From Amphimedon queenslandica (lineage: Eukaryota > Porifera > Demospongiae > Haplosclerida > Niphatidae), in NCBI RefSeq assembly GCF_000090795.2, contig NW_003546280.1, forward strand, positions 427,761-448,027: 20,267 nucleotides of DNA, written 5' to 3'. The notes beneath the pieces were generated by a model, which did no database searches, was not told where the DNA came from, and saw nothing but the letters and a program-made list of their open reading frames with translations. This document shows positions 1-9,607 of the stretch, piece after piece. Position numbers and translations under genes: made by a program. Each line of letters opens with the position of its first letter. The first letter of the stretch is position 1.

Positions 1-85
1 GAATGTGTGATTTGTGTGGCTAGTATATTTTATGTTGATTTCAATACTGTATTGTGTTTATTTTTTCGTAAAATTTCCGTTTAAT

Positions 86-91
86 TTTATT
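86..91 (-). terminator. Candidate polyadenylation signal AATAAA for the SLC35B2-like gene
   Basis: On the minus strand a canonical AATAAA lies about 90 bases after the stop codon of the transporter gene. No competing AATAAA was seen between the stop and this site. The assignment is by position and motif only. Confidence 0.45.
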
Positions 92-178
92 ATCTCCGTA
101 TACTATGGACACGTGGAGTCACATGGCAAGCAATGACTTTTAAGATTAATGTTTTTTAAATATGACACATAATTATCT

Positions 179-1771
179 TTATTTTACTCTCTTCTTGTTC
201 CTGTGATGCAGTAGAGCCTTTGATAACAATGAGAGGAACACTATACTAATCCCCACGACTGCCATGAGTGTCAATCTGTGCCCATACACAAAGCAAGACA
301 GGAGTATACTGAACACTTGCCTTGAAGTTACTATGAATGTGAATATCAGAGGACCAAACTGAGATATTGTGTAATAGATGAACAACTGACCGACTGCAGA
401 GCAAATTGAGAGAATGACAGCATGAGCAGCAAATAAAGGATGAGACAGAAAGAACTCTAAAGACGTGAATAAAGTTCCTGCCGTGATGAGAGACACTAGT
501 GCAAGTAGACTCGAGAATATATTTATTCCAAACATCATTTGGAAAGACGACATTTTATACTGGACAAAAAGCTTACTCTGCCAATTTGAAGTGAAACTAT
601 CGAATATCATATAACACAGCAAAATAAAGAGACCAGCACAGGTTGTATCACGGGCGACGCCACTATGTGTCTTGGTAGCTAATAGAAATATGGTCACTCC
701 TATGCTAACAAATACAGCAACAAGGTAATCATACCATGGGTAAACTTTATTAGATATGATTTTACCCATTAGCATTACCGGTATCACTTTGGAGGACTTT
801 GAGAGTATCTGTGTTGGAAAACTAACGTATTTAAGTGCCTCGTATTGGCACCAGCTGCTCAATATGTTTGAGAAGGAAGAGAATGAGTATTTATAGAGAG
901 GTGCTGTGTGTGGGGGCTGCTTAGTGAAACTGATGTAGATTGCTGACGTGATTAAGGATAATATTCGATTGGTGAAGACTAGGAACTGGGAATTAGAGAA
1001 AGTATCTCCATCATATGATCTTGTCATTATTCTTTCCTACACAATAAAGGAACAATAGGCAGGAATGAGTGTTGCATTGAGCCAATGTATACTACACAGG
1101 TATTACAATAGATTAAAAGGATTATTAAGTACATGTACTACTGATAATTCATGGAGGCAATGCTAAATCAATTATAACATCTAGTTTGCACATAAGGGCA
1201 TGCATATATGCTATAAATAGCAGCAGTAACAGTGCAGTGTGGTTTTATAATAAATTTGTAGATTGTAGACGTAATATAAGTAATGTATTTAAAGCGGAAT
1301 CAAATAACTAATTTGTGGAGGGAATGAAGTATACCACGGAACCACATCATAGACAAAGTAGAAAATTACCTGGAGTAGGCCCCAGACTAGGAACGAGAAC
1401 TGTAGGCCCAGTATGCACACAAAGAGTTTGGTACAATACTGACTCAATGGTGTCGCAGCTGCTTCAGTACTAGCCTCAACTTTCTCTTTTCCTTCTTCTA
1501 GCCTCTCAAGCTCAGTATCCTGGCCAGATCCTAGCACGCATAACCTGATTAGTGAATAAAATGAACCAGATCCTACATAAAAATGAACAATAAATTTATT
1601 ACAGCAGCAAAATTAAAATGTACACAGACCTCTTTTCACTTTCTCTGAATCTTTGAGATATCTGATGAGGAGGGTGGCTGGCAATATGATCACTGCACAA
1701 CCAAAAATATTCAAAAATAGTCCTACTAGCCATGAGTAGGAGGTTTCTTCTCTGAGCAAAAGTTCAGTCAT
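179..1771 (-). CDS. SLC35B2: SLC35B2/PAPST1-like Golgi PAPS transporter, 3 coding exons, 386 aa
   Basis: Multi-pass nucleotide-sugar-transporter family protein. Known members exchange 3'-phosphoadenosine 5'-phosphosulfate into the Golgi lumen for sulfation. Coding exons on the minus strand are 1771-1630, 1530-1370 and 1036-179; all junctions are GT-AG and phases match (1, then 0), giving 386 residues against about 432 in human. Exon 1 holds the start and a first hydrophobic segment. Exon 2 ends with GLLQ and exon 3 opens with ERIMTRSY, reproducing the family's LQERVMTRSYG block. Other family blocks are KSSKVIPVMLMGK (about 181-193), FDSFTSNWQ (246-254), CSAVGQLFIYYTI and a basic C-terminal tail HHRNKKRVK. 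The start ATG at 1771 gives an N-terminus without a long signal peptide, shorter than vertebrate forms. The 333-bp intron at 1037-1369 shows nothing notable. It shares a 129-bp divergent promoter region with the THNSL2-like gene. The family call is strong; PAPST1 rather than PAPST2 rests on remembered sequence blocks. Confidence 0.92.
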
Positions 1772-1900
1772 TCTTCAGCTGTAGTAGAATGTTAATGGGC
1801 GTGGATGTAATAAATATGGGTGTGGTTTAGATCTAGATTTATTTTGTTCACGTGCTTTCACGTGGAAAGAAGGTTAAAAATAGGTGTGGTTTCTCTAACA
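1772..1900. promoter_or_regulatory. Divergent (bidirectional) promoter region of SLC35B2-like and THNSL2-like genes
   Basis: Only 129 bp separate the two start codons, so both transcripts must start here or just outside. Two perfect CACGTG E-boxes lie at 1849-1854 and 1859-1864, with start positions exactly 10 bp apart. Three GTGG-type boxes (GGGCGTGG at 1797-1804, GGGTGTGG at 1818-1825, AGGTGTGG at 1882-1889) resemble Sp/KLF CACCC elements. No clear TATA box is seen. Binding by bHLH-zip or KLF factors is inferred from motifs only. Confidence 0.6.
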
Positions 1901-3376
1901 ATGAAGTATGTTTCAACAAGAGGTGGTTCCACTCCTGTCTCTTTCCAGGACGCTATATTGACTGGTCTTCCTTCTGATGGCGGTCTGTACATTCCTCAGT
2001 CGCTGCCAACTATCAGCAAGGATCAATTAAAGTCGTGGGCTGGTTTGAGCTACACTGAGCTTGCTGAGAAAGTCCTAAGATTGTTTATTGGTGAAGATGA
2101 GCTCTCCAACCAAGAGCTATCAGGTTACATATTTTGAAATTTTTTAAAACAAATTATGCATTAATAATTTTTTATTTTAGATTTATTAAAAGGCTCATTC
2201 TCAGCTTCTTTTCATCACCCTGATATTGTACCGTTAAAGAGAGTCGGCCATTACAACATAATGGAGCTATGGCATGGGCCAACTGGTGCATTCAAAGACC
2301 TAGCCTTTGTACCCTTTGCCCGATTCATTGACCACTTTTTAAGAAAACGTAACAAGAAAGGGATTGCTTTAATTGGCACACTGGGAGACACTGGCTGTGC
2401 AGCAATCAGTGCATTCAAAGAGCTGGAAAATACTAAAGTTATATGCCTCTATCCCAAGTACAGCATTAGTATGCTACAGAGGCTGCAAATGACGACAGTA
2501 AAGTCCCCAAACATACTCAATATATCCTGTGAGACTGACACAGACAATTTCGATGGGATTATCGTTAAGCTCATGCGAGACAGAGAGATAGCCTCCAAGT
2601 ATAACTTGCTCTGGGTCAACAGTCCTAATATAGGTAGGATAGTCTGTCACACAGTCCATCATATCTATACTTATCTTCAACTGTGCCCCTCTTGCGACAA
2701 AAGTGTCACCTTTTACATTCCTTCAGGAGCCCTTGCAGACTCTGCCAGCGCCTATCAAACATCCTTGATGGGTGTACCAATCAACGTGGTGTCCACTGTC
2801 AACGAAAACGATTTCTTTTTTCGTCTTTTTAATGAAAAGAGGCTCAGCCGTCCTCTCTCCGTCGTGAAGACCTACTCATGTGCAATGGATACAGTCTTCC
2901 CTCACAATGTTGAGAGGGTATTGTATCTGTTATCTGGCAGAGATGGCCAGCTAATAAACTCACTAATGAAAGAGTATTATACTAGCGGGCGTGCAGATAT
3001 ACCCCAGAGCATACTCGATGCTGCTTCCACTGGAGCTAGCAGGATACGATCAGTTAGAGTTGGACAAGATGAAGGATTCACTGTAGCTAAGAGAATTTGG
3101 GAAGAGGAAGGTTACCAGTTGTGTCCTCACACAGCTGTAGCTTTGGCAGGTCAAGATAAAGATAGAGAGAAGAGCAGTGATGCTCCCATTTCTGTTTGTC
3201 TGGCCACTGCAACTGCTGCAAAGTTCCAAGAGTTCTTGAACCATTTGTCTATACCAGTACCAGTGCATCCTTGTGTAGAGGGACTAGAAGGGAAGGAGGA
3301 AGTATATCGTGAGATGAAGAAAGGAGAGGATTGGGAGCAGCTCCTGATGCAAGCAATCAACGACATGCACAAATAA
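1901..3376 (+). CDS. THNSL2: Threonine synthase-like protein 2 (THNSL2-like), 2 exons, 472 aa
   Basis: Fold-type II PLP enzyme of the threonine synthase family; animal THNSL2 is described as a phospho-lyase acting on phosphohydroxy amino acids rather than a true threonine synthase. Exons are 1901-2123 and 2181-3376; the split codon G|AT makes Asp75. Length is 472 aa against 484 in human THNSL2. The start at 1901 is chosen because MKYVSTRGG aligns with human MWYVSTRG; the open frame runs upstream to 1820 but adds unrelated residues. The PLP lysine is Lys113 in ELWHGPTGAFKDLA, the same number as in human. The GDTG loop follows at 143-146, and LLSGRDGQ and LCPHTAVAL are further family blocks. 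Oddities: the usual TSGDTG reads TLGDTG, and the phosphate-cup loop that is PTGAAGN or PSGNFGN in relatives reads PSGALAD (255-261). It converges on the cyclophilin gene, 125 bp between stops. Confidence 0.92.
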
Positions 3377-3501
3377 TAAGTTTTTATTTGCCTTTGCTGC
3401 TGTGTAGGTTAGGATTGAGTGCATCTATAATAGCTACTGTGTATGCATTAATTTTCAATTTTCTAAATTAATATTTTAAACAAAAAAATCATTTCACAAT
3501 T
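3377..3501. other. Convergent 3' gap between THNSL2-like and cyclophilin genes
   Basis: The 125 bases between the two facing stop codons are AT-rich and must hold both 3' ends. No perfect AATAAA was found on either strand, so polyadenylation must use variant signals or the 3' UTRs must overlap. Confidence 0.4.
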
Positions 3502-4661
3502 TCAAATAGATTGATAGTCTTCAGTGGGTGTTGTTTCTGGCTCAAAATCGTCGCCATGAGTTGGTTCAGAAATGGGCCCAACGAGAGAATGATCCAGTTC
3601 ATTGAAAACTGCATTACTCTTAGCAACTAGAAATGGCTTTGTCAAAGGCAGTATCCCAGAGTCATATATCTGAATTCTTTGAAGAGGCCTGTCATGTTTA
3701 TCTGTCGGAACCTTTTCACATTCTCGTACTACGTTCTGTAAAATTTAAAAAAATTAGTAATTGTGTCAAAATTTTAGCTCTGCATACAATATTTACAAAA
3801 TCTGGTCAGAATCAATTGACTATTAAATGTTTTGTCTAGCAACTCAATCAATCATGTGCCTTACCATTCCAAATAAGACTTTCCCAAAGCAAGTATGAGT
3901 CCCGTCAATCCAAGGGGTCTGAACAAATGTGATATAGAACTGAGACCCATTCGTATCCTCACCAGCATTAGCCATGCAGACCCAGCCAGAACCATAGTGC
4001 TTATGGATAAAGTTCTCATCTTTGAAATAAGGACCATATATACTGTAACCACCAGTGCCATCCCCTTTAGTGAAATCACCTCCTGCTCAAGCAGGTAATA
4101 ATAATAATAAAAGTAGCTTTGCAAATTAGCAATTCATAAGCTAAATTAACACTAAAAGCATACACAAGGTGTAGTATAGACTCTCATTATTTTTGCTCCA
4201 TTCATAAACAATAGAACAATAGTTACTTATGTCCAAACCAGTCAAAACCCTTCCCTTGATTCTAAGAGCAATGATGGGGCAAAAATTTGCTGCTTGCTGT
4301 CTGTAAAATATCTTCCAAGTTTACCTTGCATCATAAAATTTGGTATGAGCCGATGAAATATTGAATCCCGATAGCCAAAATCATACTAAATAAAAGTAGT
4401 GGACTATACACACGAATACACATATTAACTTCTCACTTCATGCTTTGCAAGGGAGATGAAATTTTGCACAGTCTTTGGTGTGGTTGCACCAAACAATCCA
4501 ATTACAATCTTTCCGACTTCCCTGCCGCCTATATCAATATCCAGATAAACTAGGTCCGTCACTAAAGCTTCCTCCGTTATAGAAGCAGATAATTGTACGT
4601 GGAGCTGGAGGCTAAGAACTAACAGCAAGACTGCAGAACCAGAGAGCCAAGGCGCCGACAT
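3502..4661 (-). CDS. Secretory-pathway cyclophilin (PPIB-like peptidyl-prolyl isomerase) with acidic C-terminal tail, 245 aa
   Basis: Cyclophilin-type peptidyl-prolyl cis-trans isomerase, predicted to enter the secretory pathway. Exons on the minus strand are 4661-4437, 4385-4325, 4082-3865 and 3735-3502, with matching phases. An N-terminal hydrophobic segment ([16 protein letters not shown]) is a signal peptide. The cyclophilin domain starts at about residue 36 with [10 protein letters not shown]. Active-site residues known from cyclophilin A are visible: Arg87, Phe92 and Gln95 in [15 protein letters not shown], Trp153 in TPWIDG and His158 in THTCFG, so activity is expected. [13 protein letters not shown] (132-144) is the classic core. 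After the domain ends near IQIYDSGIL (189-197) there is a 48-residue tail, acidic near the end and finishing EDYQSI. It lacks KDEL and does not match the IAKE end of vertebrate PPIB. The start lies 96 bp from the divergent alpha-galactosidase start. PPIB orthology is uncertain; the family is not. Confidence 0.93.
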
Positions 4662-4757
4662 GGCTGAGATTGGAGAAGATAAATGTTTATTGTTAACGTT
4701 TAAATAGAATGTTTACGGTAGTCTTACTTTGCAAATTGCAGAGTAAATACAATAGCT
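4662..4757. promoter_or_regulatory. Divergent promoter region of cyclophilin and alpha-galactosidase copy 1
   Basis: The 96 bp between divergent start codons must carry both core promoters. Two forkhead-like words, TGTTTAT (4684-4690) and TGTTTAC (4710-4716), flank a TTAAC/GTTAAC stretch. No TATA box or CACGTG site is seen. Factor assignment is motif resemblance only. Confidence 0.5.
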
Positions 4758-7324
4758 ATGTGGCTCAGCTTCTTGTTTCTTGCTATTGCAGCAACTGGAG
4801 CTGTACTTGCTAATAACAATGGTGAGTATGGCTTGTCATTGACTAACTGCATTCTATTGTTTTCATTAGGAGTTGGTCTCAAGCCGCCAATGGGCTGGAA
4901 CACCTGGTGCTCACTAGGAAGGTCTGTAGCCACATCATATGGGAGGCATGCAGCCTACCTAATCAAATAAATCAAGCTCATAAGAACATTCCCCACCCTC
5001 TAAAACTGTCTCAAATAAGATCTTATTGTTATGTAGAAAATTTGAGCAGATTCTAAATTCTAATGCTGCATGCTCTAAAATTTGACCAATGATCATAGGC
5101 TATTGTCCAAGGTATTTTCACCAAAAATGACTAGGAGAGAATTTTACATTTTTATAATTATTTCTGATACATACACATGTTTTCATGTTGCGTAGCAAGT
5201 TTGAGCTGATTTCAATGAAAATTGAATTTTTTATGAATCTTTAAAGTTACTCCAAAATCGGACCAAAGTCCCTGTACTATAGTACAGGGACTTTGGCCAA
5301 ATTTCACCAAAAATGACTAGGAGAGAATTTTAAATTTTTATAATTTTTTCTGATATGCATACATGTTTTCATGTTGTGTAGCAAATTTGAGCTGATTCCG
5401 ATCAAATTTAAATTTTTTATGAATTTTAAAAGTTACTTAAAAATTGGGCCAAAGTCCCTGTACTATAGCACAGGGACTTTGGCCAAATTTTGTCAAAAGT
5501 GGCTAGGAGAAAATTTCCCATTTTAATAATTTTTTCTGATACATATACATGTTCTGATGTTATGTAGAAAGTTTGAGCTGATTCCAATCAAAATTGGATT
5601 TTTAATGTTTGCAGGTGTGGCCGAGATTACTGTGATGCCAAGGAGCTGATGGCAATAGCTGATGCAATGGCGACTAACGGCATGAAAGAAGCAGGCTATG
5701 AGTATATTAATATGGACGGTAAGAATCCCTAATAATAATGAACTGAATATATATGTACATTGTAATGACATAAGATTGCTGGGGCGATCATCGTGATGAC
5801 AAGGGTAATATTGTTCCTGACAAAGATCGCTTTCCTGAGTAAGATCTATTAAGTGTGTAACAATCATCAATCAATGTTCCTTTCCTGTTGTATATAGTGG
5901 ACTTGTTCCGGTTGTGAAATACGTCAATTCGAAAGGATTCAAATTTGGATTAGTAAGAAAACTTATCAACACAGTGTCTTATGTATAACCATATTCCTCT
6001 TTACTAGTATACTGATGCAGGATTGTACACATGCAGCTCTGGTGGGAGGAAGTACAAAATACCAGGAAGCTATGGTAATGAGATTTTATTTTAAAATATA
6101 CAAAATTAATCTTTTATGGCATATTAGTAAGAATTTTCAAAATTCAATATTTCTTGTAGGCCATTATGAGCAAGATGCCAATACTTATGCTAGCTGGGGC
6201 ATTGAATGTAAGTCATTGTTAAAGACATGGTCCACTTTATGCATTTGTTAGATGTAAAAATGGATTGGTGCAACACAAAGATCAATGGGACTGAGCTAGA
6301 CCCACACAAACAATATCAAGAAATGGTGATTATCAATACGAGGGAGATATTGCCACGATTGTTTTTCATTATAAATAGTCTGATGCACTTAATAAAACTG
6401 GAAAGCCGATATTCTTCAATTCCTGTGAATGGGGAGTGGACAATCCTTGGGAATGGATGCACCAATATGCCAACTCTTGGAGGACAGGGCCTGATCATCA
6501 TGATGACTGGAAAACAACCTCAAAGATAATTGAAGTTAATGCTGACCTAGGAGACTATGCAGGTATACATCTTATATCATAGAGATCAAATGAACATTAA
6601 CATAGGCACTGGTAAGGGCTGGAATGATCCAGATTTCTTAATGACTGGAGGAGAAGTATCGACAAATAATCTAAAGCTAAAAATTTCATTTATTTTTTTT
6701 AATTTTTAGGGATGTGACCCACCAGTGGATTCAGTTCATTGTCCTGGGATGACTGACACAGAGTATCGTACAGAGTTCACTCTTTGGTGTCTGATGTCAG
6801 CTCCATTACTAGTAGTTACTGATGTACGCAACATGACCAGTATAATGAAGGAAGTGCTGCTCAATAAAGACTTGATAGAGATTAATCAGGACACTACAGG
6901 GCCAGGAGGTAAAAGAATAGGATTTGATAAAACCTGCGGTGAAGTGAGTATTAATATCTTTGATCGGTGCTATTAATCCTTCATTATAGAATGCTTGCCA
7001 AATATGGGCAAAGAATATTACCAATGGAGAGAAAGCTATTGCACTCTACAATGCTGTGAGTGAGACTATTCATTCTTATTATAATATTATTATATTATAA
7101 TTATGCATCATAGGATAGTGTTAGTCATAATATTACGCTAGATTTTAGTTTGTTCGGTTGGAAAGTTGTCAGCATGCAGAACCTATGGAAGAATGAAAAT
7201 CTAAATGCTACCAACAGGTTTTGACCTTACATAATTTATTTATGATCATTGTTAATTTTCTAGTTATACTGTTGAAGTGGAGTCTCATGGAGTACAGGCA
7301 TACAGAGCTGCTTCAGTTGGTTGA
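4758..7324 (+). CDS. GH27 alpha-galactosidase, copy 1, 14 exons, 408 aa
   Basis: Secreted or lysosomal GH27 enzyme removing terminal alpha-galactose. Exons: 4758-4821, 4870-4921, 5615-5718, 5775-5838, 5898-5952, 6008-6074, 6160-6207, 6252-6325, 6379-6562, 6606-6655, 6710-6943, 6990-7055, 7114-7217, 7264-7324; every junction is GT-AG and in phase. Residues 1-18 are a signal peptide (MWLSFLFLAIAATGAVLA). Active-site residues, by comparison with human GLA: Trp34 in MGWNTW, the Asp73-Asp74 pair in INMDDCW, Tyr114, Cys122/Cys158 disulfide, Lys154, nucleophile Asp156 in KMDWC, Arg211 and acid/base Asp215 in WRTGPDHHDDW. Glu193 in SCEWGV matches GLA Glu203; the N-acetylgalactosaminidase branch has Ser there, so galactose preference is expected. 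Intron 2 (693 bp) is filled largely by a 186-bp repeat; most other introns are 43-60 bp. Tandem with copy 2, whose start is 204 bp downstream. Confidence 0.94.
5263..5296. repeat. Perfect 34-bp palindrome, first in array A
   Basis: The left arm CCAAAGTCCCTGTACTA is followed immediately by its exact reverse complement, centred between 5279 and 5280. One further outer pair matches after a single mismatch. In single-stranded form it would make a long hairpin without a loop. Confidence 0.95.
5447..5484. repeat. 38-bp palindrome with one mismatch, second in array A
   Basis: GGCC-bounded palindrome centred at 5465.5, exactly 186 bp from the previous one. The only mismatch is at the 5461/5470 pair (ACTATAGCAC instead of ACTATAGTAC). 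Confidence 0.93.
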
Positions 7325-7528
7325 ACTAACACAAATCTGCTGCCCTGCTATTGCTAAACTATTTGCTTAATATTTTATGCACAATTTTTATTTTTGCAGG
7401 CTACAGTTGCTGTTTCATGCAGTAATTTTTATGCATTATGCAAAGCAAAGCTAAAAATGCAAATTATGCTAGAACATTTAATATGAGTATATTCGGTATT
7501 ACTGTTTGCTAAGAGCTTAGAGTGCAAA
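7325..7528. promoter_or_regulatory. Short spacer between the two alpha-galactosidase genes
   Basis: This 204-bp AT-rich spacer must hold the 3' end of copy 1 and the promoter of copy 2. No perfect AATAAA was found after the copy 1 stop, and no TATA box stands out. It is not visibly similar to the 96-bp promoter region of copy 1, so the two copies probably differ in regulation. Confidence 0.4.
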
Positions 7529-9426
7529 ATGTTGTCAAACTTACTTTTTGTCGTTTTTGCAGTCACTGGAGCTGTATTTGCTAACAACAATGGTGAGTTT
7601 CCTTAATTTGCAAAGCATATATAATTGTATCCTTGTAAAGGAGTTGGTTTGAAGCCACCAATGGGCTGGGATATGTGGTGCACAAATGGGAGGTGATTAT
7701 AAATCACTGAATTATAGTAAAACTCTAAATATTGGACTTACACTACAGATGTGAAAGAGATTACTGTGATGCTAAAGAAGTAATGGACGTCACTGATGCA
7801 ATGGTGACTAATGGTATGAAAGATGCAGGCTATGAGTATGTTATAATATCTGGTGAGCTTCATTATGTGCATGCAAGATCATGTCTGCCATTATTAAGAT
7901 TGTTGGGCTGATCATCGTGACGAAAATGGTAATATTGTTCCAGATAAGGATCGTTTTCCAGAGTAAGCGCAACTGCAATAGCCTCTCAGTACAATAACAA
8001 TGCATCCTTTACTTTGCAGTGGACTTGTTCCAGTCATTCAGCACATTAACTCCAAAGGTTTCAAAGCTGGATTGGTAAGTTGAGCTATCCCTTTAAGCTG
8101 AAATGGTTCCTATGCAGTATACTGATGCTGGCATGTATACATGCAGCCCAGGAGGAAGAAATCACACCATACCAGGAAGCTATGGTATATACCATTGGCT
8201 GAACAAAAAAATTGTTAAATTGCAATATTTTTACAGGTCATTATGAGCAAGATGCAAATGCATATGCTAGCTGGGGCGTTGAATGTTAGTATTAACATTA
8301 ACTACAGTGCATGAATCTTATTTTAGATGTGAAAGTGGATTGGTGCAGTACTAAAGTTAATGGCACCCAGCTTGATCCACACAAACAATATCAAGAAATG
8401 GTAGAACAATATTATTTGAAAAATACACGAGTTTTTTAATATTCCTACTATAGTCTGAAGCACTCAATAAAACTGGAAAGCCAATATTTTTAAATTCCTG
8501 TGAATGGGGTATAGATAAACCTTGGGAATGGATGCACCAATATGCCAACTCATGGAGGACAGGGCCTGATCATCATGATGACTGGAAAACAACCTCAAAG
8601 ATAATTGAACTTAATGCTGACCTAGGAGACTATGCAGGTAAGTAGTTATACTTTCAATGTTCTATTTTGTAGCTTAGATAATATTTTTGCTAGTCTATTT
8701 TAATCAAACTATCTTATTTTAGGCGTTGGTAAGGGATGGAATGATCCAGATTTCATTATGACAGGAGGACAGGTATATAATATGCAATTTTTAGCTTAAT
8801 ATTTTGACATTATTCAGAGCTGTAACACTGTTGATTCCTCTCACTGTCCTGGGATGACTGACACTGAATATCGTACAGAGTTCACTCTTTGGTGTCTGAT
8901 GTCAGCTCCATTACTAGTAGTTACTGATGTACGTAACATGACCAGTATAATGAAGGAAGTGCTGCTCAATAAAGACTTGATAGAGATTAATCAGGACACT
9001 ACAGGGCCAGGAGGTAAAAGGATAGGATTTGATAAAACCTGTGGTGAAGTGAGTATTAATATCTTTGATCTGTGCTGTTAATCCTTCATAATAGAATGTT
9101 TGCCAAATATGGGCAAAGAATATTACCAATGGAGAGAAAGCTATTGCACTTTACAATGCTGTGAGTGAGACTATTCATTCTTATTATATTATAATTATGC
9201 ATCACAGGATAGTGTTAGTCATAATATTACGCTAGAGTTCAGTTTGCTTGGTTGGAAAATGGTCAATATACGGAACCTGTGGGATGGCACTAAATATTAT
9301 AACTTTACTGAGAGGTCTGATCTTAGCATGCAACAATTATAATGTGTTTATTGTCAATTTTCTAGTGTTACTGTTGTAGTGGAGTCTCATGGTGTGCAGG
9401 CATACAGAGCAAGTGCTGTTCAATAA
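7529..9426 (+). CDS. GH27 alpha-galactosidase, copy 2, 14 exons, 408 aa, altered sugar-binding Asp
   Basis: Tandem paralogue of copy 1 with identical intron positions and phases. Exons: 7529-7592, 7641-7692, 7749-7852, 7899-7962, 8020-8074, 8118-8184, 8237-8284, 8327-8400, 8454-8637, 8723-8772, 8818-9048, 9095-9160, 9208-9314, 9366-9426. Start chosen because MLSNLLFVVFAVTGAVFA forms a signal peptide followed by the same NNNG junction as copy 1. Trp34, Tyr114, Cys122/Cys158, Lys154, nucleophile Asp156 (KVDWC), Glu193, Arg211 and Asp215 are kept. The Asp pair that binds galactose is Ser73-Asp74 here (VIISDCW instead of INMDDCW), so specificity or activity may have changed. Exon 11 is one codon shorter and exon 13 one codon longer than in copy 1. 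Exons 9 and 11-13 are almost identical to copy 1 while exons 1-8 have diverged. Introns are as short as 42 bp. The frame is fully open, so it is not an obvious pseudogene. Confidence 0.93.
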
Positions 9427-9427
9427 A
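9422..9427 (+). terminator. AATAAA overlapping the stop codon of alpha-galactosidase copy 2
   Basis: The last codon and stop read CAA TAA followed by A, so a canonical AATAAA spans the stop codon. If used, the 3' UTR would be only about 10-30 nt and the downstream repeat array would not be transcribed. Confidence 0.4.
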
Positions 9428-9570
9428 TTTTTGCTAACTATATGCTACCTGGCTGCTAAATGCACATTTTATTATAAAATATACATGTTTTTATGTTGTG
9501 TAGCAAGTTTGAGCTGATTCCAATCAAGTTTAGATTTTTTATGAATTTTTAAAGTTACTAAAAAATCGGG

Positions 9571-9607
9571 CCAAAGACCCTGTACTATTATAGTACAGGG
9601 TTTTTGG
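9571..9607. repeat. Palindrome in array B, first, with 3-bp spacer
   Basis: CCCTGTACTA and TAGTACAGGG flank TTA. Relative to array A, the arm position next to CCC is A on the left and T on the right instead of T and A, so the pair has changed together. Confidence 0.88.

Larger units (their letters stand above)
5027..5605 (+). repeat. 186-bp tandem repeat, array A (about 3.3 units) inside intron 2
   Basis: Three clear units share the word CTAGGAGA at 5131, 5317 and 5503, an exact period of 186; a shortened, degenerate unit precedes them (TAG-AA/CAA-TTTGAG anchor at 5034, then 5193, 5379, 5565). Each junction carries a palindrome centred on CTATAG. The array runs to within a few bases of the exon 3 acceptor, so the 3' part of the intron, including any branch point, is repeat-derived. 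The paralogous intron in copy 2 is only 56 bp, so the array is an insertion into, or was lost from, one copy. No ORF or transposase is present. Confidence 0.9.

Noticed and set aside
1820-1900. Upstream in-frame ATG for the THNSL2-like protein
   Set aside because: The added 27 residues have no family match, and MKYVSTRGG aligns with the start of human THNSL2.
5027-5605. Regular palindromic repeats considered as a CRISPR-like array
   Set aside because: The whole 186-bp unit repeats, so there are no unique spacers, and the locus is a eukaryotic intron.
7381-7420. Strong acceptor-like TTTTATTTTTGCAG between the two alpha-galactosidase genes, which could allow a read-through fusion transcript
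   Set aside because: Copy 1 ends in a normal stop and copy 2 has its own start and signal peptide; the downstream sequence at this site is not coding in a useful frame.
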